Source: Thiomicrospira sp. WB1
GTDB taxonomy: Bacteria > Pseudomonadota > Gammaproteobacteria > Thiomicrospirales > Thiomicrospiraceae
DNA: 64,000 nt
Direction of reading: 5' to 3'
Assembly: GCF_001507535.1 (NCBI RefSeq)
Contig: NZ_LQBN01000002.1
Span: forward strand, 1-64,000
Part shown: piece by piece, positions 8,730 to 17,295 of the stretch
Layout: every line of letters starts with the position of its first letter
Numbering within the stretch: position 1 is the first letter of the stretch
Notes under the pieces: model-generated
What the model was told of the DNA's origin: nothing
Seen by the model: the letters and a program-made list of their open reading frames with translations, nothing else
Database searches by the model: none
Made by a program: the position numbers and the translations under genes

Positions 8730-9346
8730 TCGTCGGTGGAGGCCTGTTCACGCTGCTGATTGTGGGAGCCTTAATCGGTTGGCCGCTTTATCGTCGGCAA
8801 CAACGACTGCAAAAAACCCAGCGGGTGTTTCTAGCAGGGTTGGTGGTAATATTGACGTTGATTCTGGTCTGGCAGGGCCTGATGTTTCAGGCCGGCTGGC
8901 AACGTTATCAGGCCTCGCAAACCAGTGAGGCCAGTCAGCTCAGTATGGTGAGCGCCTTGGCCGAGCGGATTCAGAACTCGCCGGATAACCACCAGGCCTG
9001 GTTATTATTGGCTCGATCTTATGTTCAGCTCGGGCAATGGCCGGCGGCGCTGAATGCTTGGAAAACGCTTTATCAACAGGACCAAGCTTCTCCTGAGGTA
9101 TTGTTGGGGCTGGCGGAGGCCCAGTATCGGCAAGAGGGCAGGTTGAGTGAACGGACCCAAGCTCTCTTGGCACAGTTGCCGCCTTCGGCTCATCAGCGCC
9201 CGGAGGCCATCTGGTTGCGAGGGGTTTTTGCTTACCAAAGCGGCCAGTCAAGCCAGGCAAAAAAGATTTTTTTGCAACTTCAATCTCGTTTGCCAGCCAA
9301 ACATCGGTTGCAGGAAACAATCCGCAATCATTTGAAATCTATGTAA
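8726..9346 (+). CDS. ccmI: CcmI-like TPR protein of cytochrome c maturation
   Basis: 206 aa. Two N-terminal membrane helices bracket a short basic loop (PLYRRQQRLQKTQR), followed by TPR-like repeats (NHQAWLLLARSYVQLGQWPAALNAWKTLY). This is the CcmI/CycH layout, an apocytochrome-binding chaperone, but half the length of Pseudomonas CcmI, lacking the C-terminal periplasmic region. It overlaps ccmH by 4 bp and is the last ccm gene. The palindrome ACCAGGCCTGGT lies in it at 8991. Confidence 0.85.
   Translation: MIVGGGLFTLLIVGALIGWPLYRRQQRLQKTQRVFLAGLVVILTLILVWQGLMFQAGWQRYQASQTSEASQLSMVSALAERIQNSPDNHQAWLLLARSYVQLGQWPAALNAWKTLYQQDQASPEVLLGLAEAQYRQEGRLSERTQALLAQLPPSAHQRPEAIWLRGVFAYQSGQSSQAKKIFLQLQSRLPAKHRLQETIRNHLKSM
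8991..9002. repeat. Copy 1 of the palindrome ACCAGGCCTGGT
   Basis: Exact 12-bp copy inside ccmI, read in the frame that gives Gln-Ala-Trp. Confidence 0.9.
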
Positions 9347-9482
9347 AAAAAGTAAAAAAACCGGTTAAATTCCCTTTCAAAATTTGGGTGAATATAAGTT
9401 TTTCTTATTCTGCATTGGAAAAATTAAGTGGTTTTTCCGATACCCAGCCCCTACCATGCCCACATATTTCAACAAATTGACT

Positions 9483-10091
9483 ATGGTTATGATGAAAAAG
9501 AAAGGGTTGGTTTTTGCCGGGATTTTTGTGCTCGGCTTTGCGTCTTACGGTGCCATGAATCTGGTGTTTGATGCCACCAATGAAATGGAATTCTGCACCT
9601 CTTGCCACAGCATGAAAGTGAATCTGGCTGAGTACAAGGAAACCGCGCACTATCAGAACACATCCGGGGTGCGGGCGACCTGTGCCGATTGCCATGTGCC
9701 CAAGGAATTTGTGCCCAAGGTCAAAGCTAAGATCATTGCCGCCAAAGACGTTTATCACGAATTTTTGGGCAATTTCGCCGTGAGCGACGAGATCAAAAAC
9801 GACCCGGAAGCCTACCAGGAACATTACGACAACGAGCGCTGGCGCATGGCCAACATCGTCTGGGACAAAATGCGCGCCAACAATTCGGCAGAGTGTCGGA
9901 CCTGTCACACGTTTGAGGCCATGAACATCGAAGCGCAGTCGCGTTCGGCCCAGCGCCGTCATCCACGAGCGATTGAGGAGGGTGAAACCTGCATCGATTG
10001 CCACAAAGGGATTGCCCATCACGAGCCTATGGAGCCGATGCCGGAATTGGAAAATCTGGATCTGGATGCGCTGACCATGAAAACCGACTGA
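9483..10091 (+). CDS. NapC/NirT-type tetrahaem c-type cytochrome
   Basis: About 202 aa. A single N-terminal membrane anchor (GLVFAGIFVLGFASYGAM) is followed by four CXXCH haem sites: CTSCH, CADCH, CRTCH and CIDCH. This is the layout of NapC/NirT quinol dehydrogenases, which pass electrons between the quinone pool and periplasmic partners. The start is uncertain: ATGs at 9456, 9483, 9489 and 9492 all lack a good ribosome site. It sits just upstream of fccAB, separated by a terminator, which suggests it links the sulfide dehydrogenase to quinones. That link is inference. Confidence 0.88.
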   Translation: MVMMKKKGLVFAGIFVLGFASYGAMNLVFDATNEMEFCTSCHSMKVNLAEYKETAHYQNTSGVRATCADCHVPKEFVPKVKAKIIAAKDVYHEFLGNFAVSDEIKNDPEAYQEHYDNERWRMANIVWDKMRANNSAECRTCHTFEAMNIEAQSRSAQRRHPRAIEEGETCIDCHKGIAHHEPMEPMPELENLDLDALTMKTD

Positions 10092-10099
10092 ACCGTATT

Positions 10100-10123
10100 A
10101 AGCCCCTGAATTGGGGTTTTTTT
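10100..10123 (+). terminator. Rho-independent terminator after the tetrahaem cytochrome gene
   Basis: A short hairpin (AGCCCC / GGGGTT, six-base loop) is followed by seven T. The stem is only about five pairs, so termination may be partial, letting some transcript continue into fccAB. Confidence 0.6.
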
Positions 10124-10227
10124 GGGCTTGCCTGAGATTGGGTAAGCCTATTTACTGAGTGCAAAGAAGGCCAGATCATGGCCCATAACGAAACGTTGCA
10201 CGTTTTCAACGAGGAGGAACGCTTGAT

Positions 10228-10839
10228 ATGAAGCAACAGCAACGCACGTCCCTGAAAAAATGGCTGGGATTGGTGTTTGCCGGGAGCATGATGATGTCCG
10301 GTCACGCCTACGCCCAGTTTGATCGCGCCAGCATGTTGGCAGACAGCTGTGTTGGGTGTCATGGGGTCGACGGCATCAGCAGTGGTCCGGCCATCCCGTC
10401 CATTGCCGGTATGTCGGAATATTATTTTAAAGAGTCGATGAAAGCCTATCGCTCCGGCGAGCGTCCGAGCACCATCATGCAACGCATTGCCAAAGGCTAT
10501 ACCGATGAAGACATTGAAGCCATGGCCGGTTATTTTGCCAACCTGGAATACGTGCCCGTTGAGCAAGAACATAACGATAAGGTCGCTAAAATCGGTGCCA
10601 AATTGCATGATCGTTTCTGTTCCAAGTGTCATGAAGACGCCGGGACCTTGCCGGGGGATGATTCCGGGTTCCTGTCCGGGCAGATGAAGCCTTACTTGCA
10701 GTACAGCATGGACGATTTCACCAGTGGACATCGTGATATGGAGCGCAAAATGAAACGTGCTCTGGACAAACTGGACAAGGCATACGGCGATGATGGCATC
10801 ACCGCCTTGATTGAATATTATGCCTCAGGTGAAAAGTAA
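10228..10839 (+). CDS. fccA: Dihaem cytochrome subunit of flavocytochrome c sulfide dehydrogenase
   Basis: 203 aa. A Sec signal ([16 protein letters not shown]) precedes two cytochrome c domains with CVGCH (about residue 42) and CSKCH (about residue 133). Two-domain, cytochrome c4-like structure of about 20 kDa is as expected for FccA. It accepts electrons from the FAD of FccB in the periplasm. GAGGAGG lies upstream of ATG 10228. fccB follows after 10 bp. Confidence 0.9.
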   Translation: MKQQQRTSLKKWLGLVFAGSMMMSGHAYAQFDRASMLADSCVGCHGVDGISSGPAIPSIAGMSEYYFKESMKAYRSGERPSTIMQRIAKGYTDEDIEAMAGYFANLEYVPVEQEHNDKVAKIGAKLHDRFCSKCHEDAGTLPGDDSGFLSGQMKPYLQYSMDDFTSGHRDMERKMKRALDKLDKAYGDDGITALIEYYASGEK

Positions 10840-10849
10840 GGAGCGGACC

Positions 10850-12136
10850 ATGACTCAGCAAGTAACGAGACGAAATCTGATTAAAATGTCCGCCGCCAGT
10901 GTGGCGGGAACAACCCTGTTCGGTTATCAGAAACTGGCCTTTGCCGCCAACCAGAAAGTGGTGATCGTCGGCGGCGGTATCGGCGGTGGCACCACCGCGA
11001 AATATCTGAAAAAGCTCAACCCGAAAATGGATGTGACCATCGTTGAAAAAAACAAGCAGTATCACACCTGCTTTATGTCAAACGAAGTCATCGCCGGGGA
11101 TCGCGATATCGACACCATTACCTTTGATTACGACGGTCTGAAGAGCCATGGCATCAAGGTGGTGTTTGATGAGGTCACCGACATTGACACAGACGGCAAA
11201 ACGGTCAAAACCAAAGGTGGGCAATCTCTGGCCTACGATCGCTGCGTGGTCGCGCCGGGGGTACAGTTTGATTTTGATTCCATTGAAGGCTATGACGCCG
11301 AGGTAGCCAAATCGATCCCGCACGCCTGGAAAGCCGGTCCTCAGACGGTGGAACTGCACAAACAATTGCAAAACATGAAAGACGGCGGCACCGTGGTCAT
11401 TGCGCCACCGCCAAACCCATTCCGTTGTCCTCCAGGGCCGTATGAGCGTGCGTCTTTGATTGCAAAATACCTCAAGGAAAACAAGCCGAACTCCAAGGTT
11501 GTGATTCTCGATCCCAAACCCAAGTTCTCAAAAATGGGCTTGTTTGAAGACGCCTGGGAACGTCACTATGGCTACAAGACTGACAACGCCATGATTGAGT
11601 GGTATGGCAGCGATGCCGTGGTCAAAGTCGATGCGGCCAGCAAAACCGTGACCACCGCCAGCGGCAAGACCGTTCAGGGCGATGTGCTGAACATCATCCC
11701 GGGCCAGAAAGCGGGCGACATTGCATTCAAAGCCGGTTTGACCGATGGCAACTGGTGTCCGATTGATGGCAAGACCTTTGCCTCAACCCTCAAAGATGAC
11801 GTGTTCGTCGTGGGTGATTCGTCCATTGCGTCGCCTCTGCCCAAGTCAGGTTATGCGGCCAACTCTGAGGCGAAAGTCTGTGCCATGGGCGTTTATGCGT
11901 CTCTGACGGGCAAGGAAATGGTGGAGCCTTCCTGGGTGAACACCTGTTATTCCATCGTAGGCAAAGACGAAGCCATTTCTGTGGCCATGGTCTACAAATA
12001 CGAAGATGGCAAGATTGCCAAGGTGCCGGGCTCGGGTGGCTTGACGCCTGGTAAGCTCAACAAGGAAATGCGTAAACGCGAAGTACAATACGCGTATTCG
12101 TGGTTCAACAACATCACGGCTGACGTGTTTTCCTGA
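10850..12136 (+). CDS. fccB: Flavoprotein subunit of flavocytochrome c sulfide dehydrogenase
   Basis: 428 aa. A twin-arginine signal ([14 protein letters not shown]) precedes an FAD-binding Rossmann motif ([14 protein letters not shown]). Cys74 in [10 protein letters not shown] corresponds to the cysteine that binds FAD covalently in Allochromatium FccB. The catalytic pair is visible as Cys in [11 protein letters not shown] and in [10 protein letters not shown]. It oxidises sulfide to sulfur or polysulfide and passes electrons to FccA. GAGCGG-type site lies upstream of ATG 10850; the upstream in-frame extension to 10811 overlaps fccA and is not used. Confidence 0.95.
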   Translation: MTQQVTRRNLIKMSAASVAGTTLFGYQKLAFAANQKVVIVGGGIGGGTTAKYLKKLNPKMDVTIVEKNKQYHTCFMSNEVIAGDRDIDTITFDYDGLKSHGIKVVFDEVTDIDTDGKTVKTKGGQSLAYDRCVVAPGVQFDFDSIEGYDAEVAKSIPHAWKAGPQTVELHKQLQNMKDGGTVVIAPPPNPFRCPPGPYERASLIAKYLKENKPNSKVVILDPKPKFSKMGLFEDAWERHYGYKTDNAMIEWYGSDAVVKVDAASKTVTTASGKTVQGDVLNIIPGQKAGDIAFKAGLTDGNWCPIDGKTFASTLKDDVFVVGDSSIASPLPKSGYAANSEAKVCAMGVYASLTGKEMVEPSWVNTCYSIVGKDEAISVAMVYKYEDGKIAKVPGSGGLTPGKLNKEMRKREVQYAYSWFNNITADVFS

Positions 12137-12177
12137 TCCCGGTGAAGGCGACGTCGTCACGTCGCGAGTGTGATTTG

Positions 12178-12207
12178 AACCCCGCCTCTTAAGGTGGGGT
12201 TTTTTTA
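12178..12207 (+). terminator. Rho-independent terminator after fccB
   Basis: Inverted repeat AACCCCGCCT / AGGTGGGGTT (one G-U pair, four-base loop) followed by seven T. It ends the fccAB transcript. Confidence 0.9.
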
Positions 12208-12263
12208 TGCACTCATAAAAATAATTCAATGCAATCTGGCCGGTGTTTGCGTAGCATCGAAGT

Positions 12264-12701
12264 ATGATTGGTTTTTATCCCGCATTTGGTTGTTGGCAAT
12301 CCAGTCCTCGGTTTTGGTTGTGGGGGGCGTTGGCCCTATGTCTGCTCATGCTGACTTCCGTGGCCTTTGTGGCCAGTGCCAGTCAGATTGGGCCGCAGGC
12401 ATCGATGCAGACGGCTGAGACCACGACAGAGGGCTGTCCGGCTCACCATGAATCCAAAATGACCGAAGCGGCAAGCGGCTCACAAACGGCACACGCTTCC
12501 GAGCATGGGTGTGAACACTGTTTCAGCGATGTTTGCCAATGCGGTTCCGGCTGCATGATGATGGGGCATGTTTTTGTGTTGTCCTCCAAACCGGCCTTGG
12601 TTGCTCAGTGGGATTTTTTCTATCTGCTTTCTGAACACATCGTTTCTCTGCATTCTGGCATTCCCGAGCGTTTGCTGCGTCCACCGCGTTTCCTCGCCTA
12701 A
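12264..12701 (+). CDS. Small Cys/His/Met-rich protein, probable copper-related periplasmic protein
   Basis: 145 aa. An N-terminal hydrophobic segment (GALALCLLMLTSVAFVASAS) looks like a signal or anchor. The middle is rich in metal ligands: GCPAHHESKM, then EHGCEHCFSDVCQCGSGC and MMMGH. The C terminus ends PERLLRPPRFLA, reminiscent of DUF2946/CopL-type proteins encoded beside copper efflux genes. No catalytic domain is recognised. It lies 156 bp upstream of the cusB-like gene and probably senses or buffers copper, by inference. The start lacks a clear ribosome site. Confidence 0.6.
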   Translation: MIGFYPAFGCWQSSPRFWLWGALALCLLMLTSVAFVASASQIGPQASMQTAETTTEGCPAHHESKMTEAASGSQTAHASEHGCEHCFSDVCQCGSGCMMMGHVFVLSSKPALVAQWDFFYLLSEHIVSLHSGIPERLLRPPRFLA

Positions 12702-12857
12702 TTAAAACGGGTCATTCGACCCAATGCTGTTTTTTTATCCATTTGCATTCTTTTTGTGCGTCCAATCGCCAAGGCGTTTGGGTGGCATAGGTTCGTCATA
12801 GAGAATGCGGTTCCTCACACTTCAAAACGGGATGGTTCGATCCTGAAAGGATAACTC

Positions 12858-14129
12858 ATGAATAGGCGTCAACTTTTACAGGGCTTGGCTGCGTGGGCCA
12901 CCGGTACACTGTTTACTCCGGCACTGGCCAATACGCGCTATGTGTGTCCAATGCATCCGCAAATTGTCCAAGATCACCCAGGTACCTGTCCCATCTGCGG
13001 CATGGATTTGGTGCAAAAGAAGCTTGAAACCACCCAAGAAACCCCGGTGATTTCCGGGCAATCAGGCGGGACGGACTCAGCGAAACAGGCCTTTTCGGTT
13101 CGGACTCAGCGAATCGAACGCACCCCCCTCTGGAAATACATCGAAACGTTTGGGCAGGTACAGGCGGATCAAACGCGTTTGCGACATGTCCATCCTTTGA
13201 CGGAAGGGTGGATTTATGATCTTCAAATTCGTGCCGATGGGGATCGAGTGACGGCAGAGCAGCCGCTGTTCTGGATCTATTCCACCGAGCTATTGGCGGC
13301 GCAGCAGGATTATTTGTTGGCATTACAGCGTCAGTCATCTGGGCAGTCTGGTGCTCGGTCGGTGGTTCAGGCGGCCAAAAGCCGCCTGCGTCATTTGGGC
13401 ATGGCTGAAAAAACCTTGCGCACGCTGACCCAAAAACGCGCCGTAATTCAACGTGTGCCCTATCTGGCGCCCCAATCCGGTGTCGTTCAAAAACTGAGGG
13501 TTCAAGAAGGCATGTATGTCAGCCCACAAGTCGAAATGTTTCAGATCGTGGACCTGTCTCAAGTGTGGGTGCAGGCACAAGTGTTGCCGTTGCACCAGGC
13601 CTGGTTAAAAAACGGTTTGACGGTGGAGGTTTCAACGGCGGCTTATCCAGGTCAGCACTGGGAAGGACGGATTGATTACATCGAACCCGAATTGGACCCT
13701 GTGACACAGGCAAAAAGCGCGCGGATCGTGCTGTCCAATGAACAGGAACAACTGGCACCCAACATGGCTGCAGACGTTGTTATTTATGGCGGTCCAAAGC
13801 GCAATGTTCTGGCGGTTCCGCTGGAAGCGGTGATTGATGATGGGCGCCAGGCGCGGGTGGTCACGCGACTGGAGTCCGGTGGATTTCAGGTGAAACCGGT
13901 TGACACTGGCATGCAGACGCAGGGCTGGGTGGAAATTCTCTCCGGTTTGAACGAGGGCGATGACGTGGTCGTTTCCGGTCAGTTCCTGATTGATTCGGAA
14001 AGTCGAATTCAGTCTAACCTGAACCGTATGAATGAGGTCAGTGAGGATGCTGAACAGGAGGCGATCACCCCCATGGATCATCAGAGTTCAGAGGGCGAAA
14101 ACGGTCAGGAGGTGACGCATGATCACTAA
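12858..14129 (+). CDS. cusB: Efflux RND adaptor (CusB-like) with N-terminal heavy-metal-binding domain
   Basis: 423 aa. A signal peptide (RRQLLQGLAAWATGTLFTPALA) is followed by a short Cys/His metal-binding domain, YVCPMHPQIVQDHPGTCPIC then GMDLV. The membrane-fusion core begins around residue 85, with barrel-sandwich and beta-barrel parts (VQKLRVQEGMYVSPQVEMFQIVDLSQVWV). The tail is His/Glu rich. It connects CusA and the outer-membrane channel and probably passes Cu(I)/Ag(I). AAAGGA precedes ATG 12858; it overlaps the RND pump gene by 11 bp. Confidence 0.92.
   Translation: MNRRQLLQGLAAWATGTLFTPALANTRYVCPMHPQIVQDHPGTCPICGMDLVQKKLETTQETPVISGQSGGTDSAKQAFSVRTQRIERTPLWKYIETFGQVQADQTRLRHVHPLTEGWIYDLQIRADGDRVTAEQPLFWIYSTELLAAQQDYLLALQRQSSGQSGARSVVQAAKSRLRHLGMAEKTLRTLTQKRAVIQRVPYLAPQSGVVQKLRVQEGMYVSPQVEMFQIVDLSQVWVQAQVLPLHQAWLKNGLTVEVSTAAYPGQHWEGRIDYIEPELDPVTQAKSARIVLSNEQEQLAPNMAADVVIYGGPKRNVLAVPLEAVIDDGRQARVVTRLESGGFQVKPVDTGMQTQGWVEILSGLNEGDDVVVSGQFLIDSESRIQSNLNRMNEVSEDAEQEAITPMDHQSSEGENGQEVTHDH
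13594..13605. repeat. Copy 2 of the palindrome ACCAGGCCTGGT
   Basis: Exact copy inside the cusB-like gene, encoding part of HQAWLKN. Confidence 0.9.
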
Positions 14130-17100
14130 TATCATTCGCTGGAGTTTGCAGCAGCGAGGTCTGATTGTGTTGATGGCGCTGACACTCGGGGTGGCCGGTT
14201 GGTTTAGCTGGGAAAGAACGGCGGTGGATGCGATTCCAGACCTTTCGGATGTCCAGGTCATTGTCAAAACCAGCTATCCCGGTCAAAGCCCTCAGATCGT
14301 TGAAAATCAGGTGACCTATCCACTGTCCAGTCAGTTGATGGCGGTGCCTAAGGCCAAAACCGTCCGTGGGTATTCGTTTTACGGGGATTCGTACGTTTAT
14401 GTACTGTTTGAAGAGGGCACGGATCTCTACTGGGCTCGAAGCCGGGTGCTTGAGTACTTGAACCAGGCCGCAGACGATTTGCCCGAGACGGCCAAACCTG
14501 CCCTCGGACCGGATGCCTCGGGCGTGGGCTGGGTTTATCAGTACGCGTTGGTGGATCGTTCCGGGGAGCACGACCTGGCCAGCTTGCGCAGTCTGCAGGA
14601 TTGGTTTTTGAAATACGAATTGCAATCCGTACCGGGCGTGGCCGAGGTGGCGCCCGTTGGTGGAATGGTGCGTCAGTATCAGGTCATCGTTGATCCCAAT
14701 GCCTTGCGGGCTTATGACTTGCCTCTCAATCAGGTCACGCAGGCATTGCGACAAGCGTCGATGGAGAAGGGCGCGTCGTTGATTGAGCAAGGGCAGGCTG
14801 AATACATGGTGGCGTTGAAAGGGTATGTGAATGAACGTTCAGACCTGGCCAAAGTGCCGGTCGGGCGCACCGCCAGCCAAACGCCTGTTCTGCTCAAGGA
14901 CATTGCACGGATCGAGTTTGCCTCCGAGCCCCGTCGTGGGCTGGCTGAATTGAATGGCGAAGGCGAAGTGGTCGGGGGCATTGTTGTCATGCGTGCCGGT
15001 GCCAATGCCATGTCCGTCATTGAAGCGGTCAAGCAAAAACTGTCACGCCTCAAAGGCAGTCTGCCGCAAGGTGTTGAGGTTGTCGAAACCTATGACCGAA
15101 CTGGACTAATCGGCCGGACGCTTGAGACGCTGACGGATAAACTTTGGCAGGAAATGTTGGTGGTGCTGGGCGTTTCTTTGCTGTTTTTATGGCATCTACG
15201 TTCAGCGCTGGTGGCGCTGGTCGCCCTGCCTTTGGGAATACTGGGGGCCTTTGCGGTTTTGTATCAAATGGGGGTCAGCGCCAATATTATGTCGCTGGGC
15301 GGTATCGCCATTGCCATTGGGACCATGGTGGATGCGGCCATCGTGATGATCGAAAACGCTCACAAGCATTTGCTGGCATTCCAAAAGCGACATGGTCGTC
15401 CGGCTGAAGGCGCTGAGCATTGGCGCTTGGTACAAACCGCGACCCAGCAAGTGGGGGCGCCGATCTTTGTTTCACTGTTAGTGATTGCGCTGAGTTTCCT
15501 GCCGGTGTTTGCTCTGCAGGAGCAGGCCGGGCGCCTGTTCAGTCCTCTGGCGCTGACCAAAACCTGGGCCATGGCGATGGCCGCCGGACTGGCCATTACG
15601 CTGGTGCCGGTTCTGATTGGTTATTTTATTCGTGGGCGCTTGCAGGACGAAGCGCATAACCCGCTCAATCGTGGATTAATCGCGCTTTACCAGCCTTTCT
15701 TACAGGTTTGTTTACGCTGGCCCAAAACCGTGCTGGTCATCACGGCAGTCCTGATGGTCACACTGCTTTATCCGTGGCAGAAAATGGGCACTGAATTTAT
15801 GCCAAAACTGGAAGAGGGAGATTTGCTGTATATGCCCACAACCTTGCCGGGACTGTCGATCGGCGCTGCACGGGATTTGTTGCAGCAAACCGATCAGATG
15901 ATTAATCAGTTTCCGGAAGTGGAAACGGTGTTTGGCAAAATCGGGCGCGCTGAGACGGCGACTGATCCTGCGCCGCTGACCATGATTGAAACCACGATTT
16001 CGCTTAAACCCAAGGATCAGTGGCGCGAAGGCATAACCTTGGAGGCGCTGATACAGGAATTGGATGCGGCGGTGGATGTGCCCGGTGTCAGTAACGCTTG
16101 GGTGCAGCCGATCAAGACACGCATCGACATGCTGTCGACGGGCATTAAAACGCCTGTGGGCATTAAAATTGCCGGTCCAGATTTGGCGACAATTCAGGAC
16201 ATTGGGACACAATTGGAATCGGTTTTGACCGATGTGGACGGTGTACGCTCGGTGTTTTCCGAACGTTCTCACGGCGGGCGCTATCTGGACGTGGTCCCTG
16301 ATCGAGAGGCGGCGGCACGCTACGGTTTGACCATGGCGCAATTGAGTCGTTTGTTGGCCACGGCCGTTGGCGGTCAGACGGTGGCTGAAACGGTGGAGGG
16401 CCGTGAACGTTATGGTATGAGTGTGCGCTTCCCGCAAAGTTGGCGGGATTCGAAACAGGCCTTGGAAACACTGCCCATCATCACGCCCAGTGGCGCGCAC
16501 ATTCAACTGGGTATGGTGGCGGACATTCAGGTTCGCACCGGCCCGGCGATGATCAAGTCTGAAAATGCTCAGTTAACAGGCTGGACATTTGTTGACTTGT
16601 CTCCAGAGGTTGATTTGGCCGGCTTTGTGGCCCAGGCCCGGCAAACCGTGTCCGAATCTTTGACCTTGCCTCAAGGGTATAGTTTGACCTGGTCGGGTCA
16701 GTTTGAACAGTGGCAACAGGCGAAGGCTGACCTGCTTTGGATGATTCCACTGGTGACATTGATCATCTTTGTGTTGCTTTCACTGGTGTTCCAACGCCTG
16801 CGAGAAGCCTTCATGATTCTGTCGGTGATTCCGGTGGCGTTATTGGGCGCGGTCTGGTTTGTCTGGTGGCTTGATTATGATTTTTCTGTGGCCGTGGCTG
16901 TGGGCATGATTGCACTGGCAGGTGTGGCGGCGGAATTTGGCGTGGTCATGATGATCTACTTGAAAGAGGCGATCCGTCAGGCTCAAGCCGATGGTGAATT
17001 GGGCAGTCAAGCTCAATTAAGGGCCGCGATTATTCGAGGCGCAGTTCAGCGTGTGCGTCCAAAAGCGATGACCGTGAGCGTGATTGTGATCGGTCTGTCG

Positions 17101-17295
17101 CCGATTATGATCGGTGGCGGAGCGGGGTCGGAAGTCATGCAACGCATTGCGGCGCCAATGATTGGTGGCATGATTTCGGCACCACTGGTATCGATGGTGC
17201 TGCTGCCAGTGCTTTCCCTGTGGGCCTATCGGGCCTGGCCGCAGCAGGCGGGTGAGAGCCAACAAAAGGAGAGTTCGCATGAAAACATGGATTAA
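14119..17295 (+). CDS. cusA: Heavy-metal RND efflux pump (CusA-like)
   Basis: 1058 aa, full length for HME-RND pumps, with twelve transmembrane helices expected. Hallmarks are the N terminus IIRWSLQQRGLIVLMALTLG, the helix-4 motif GTMVDAAIVMIENAHKH, the periplasmic EEGDLLYMPTTLPGLS and DMLSTGIKTPVGIKI. These favour the monovalent-cation (Cu/Ag) branch rather than Co/Zn/Cd, though I cannot run a tree. An excellent AGGAGGTG site precedes ATG 14119. It overlaps the outer-membrane gene by 17 bp. Confidence 0.94.
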   Translation: MITNIIRWSLQQRGLIVLMALTLGVAGWFSWERTAVDAIPDLSDVQVIVKTSYPGQSPQIVENQVTYPLSSQLMAVPKAKTVRGYSFYGDSYVYVLFEEGTDLYWARSRVLEYLNQAADDLPETAKPALGPDASGVGWVYQYALVDRSGEHDLASLRSLQDWFLKYELQSVPGVAEVAPVGGMVRQYQVIVDPNALRAYDLPLNQVTQALRQASMEKGASLIEQGQAEYMVALKGYVNERSDLAKVPVGRTASQTPVLLKDIARIEFASEPRRGLAELNGEGEVVGGIVVMRAGANAMSVIEAVKQKLSRLKGSLPQGVEVVETYDRTGLIGRTLETLTDKLWQEMLVVLGVSLLFLWHLRSALVALVALPLGILGAFAVLYQMGVSANIMSLGGIAIAIGTMVDAAIVMIENAHKHLLAFQKRHGRPAEGAEHWRLVQTATQQVGAPIFVSLLVIALSFLPVFALQEQAGRLFSPLALTKTWAMAMAAGLAITLVPVLIGYFIRGRLQDEAHNPLNRGLIALYQPFLQVCLRWPKTVLVITAVLMVTLLYPWQKMGTEFMPKLEEGDLLYMPTTLPGLSIGAARDLLQQTDQMINQFPEVETVFGKIGRAETATDPAPLTMIETTISLKPKDQWREGITLEALIQELDAAVDVPGVSNAWVQPIKTRIDMLSTGIKTPVGIKIAGPDLATIQDIGTQLESVLTDVDGVRSVFSERSHGGRYLDVVPDREAAARYGLTMAQLSRLLATAVGGQTVAETVEGRERYGMSVRFPQSWRDSKQALETLPIITPSGAHIQLGMVADIQVRTGPAMIKSENAQLTGWTFVDLSPEVDLAGFVAQARQTVSESLTLPQGYSLTWSGQFEQWQQAKADLLWMIPLVTLIIFVLLSLVFQRLREAFMILSVIPVALLGAVWFVWWLDYDFSVAVAVGMIALAGVAAEFGVVMMIYLKEAIRQAQADGELGSQAQLRAAIIRGAVQRVRPKAMTVSVIVIGLSPIMIGGGAGSEVMQRIAAPMIGGMISAPLVSMVLLPVLSLWAYRAWPQQAGESQQKESSHENMD

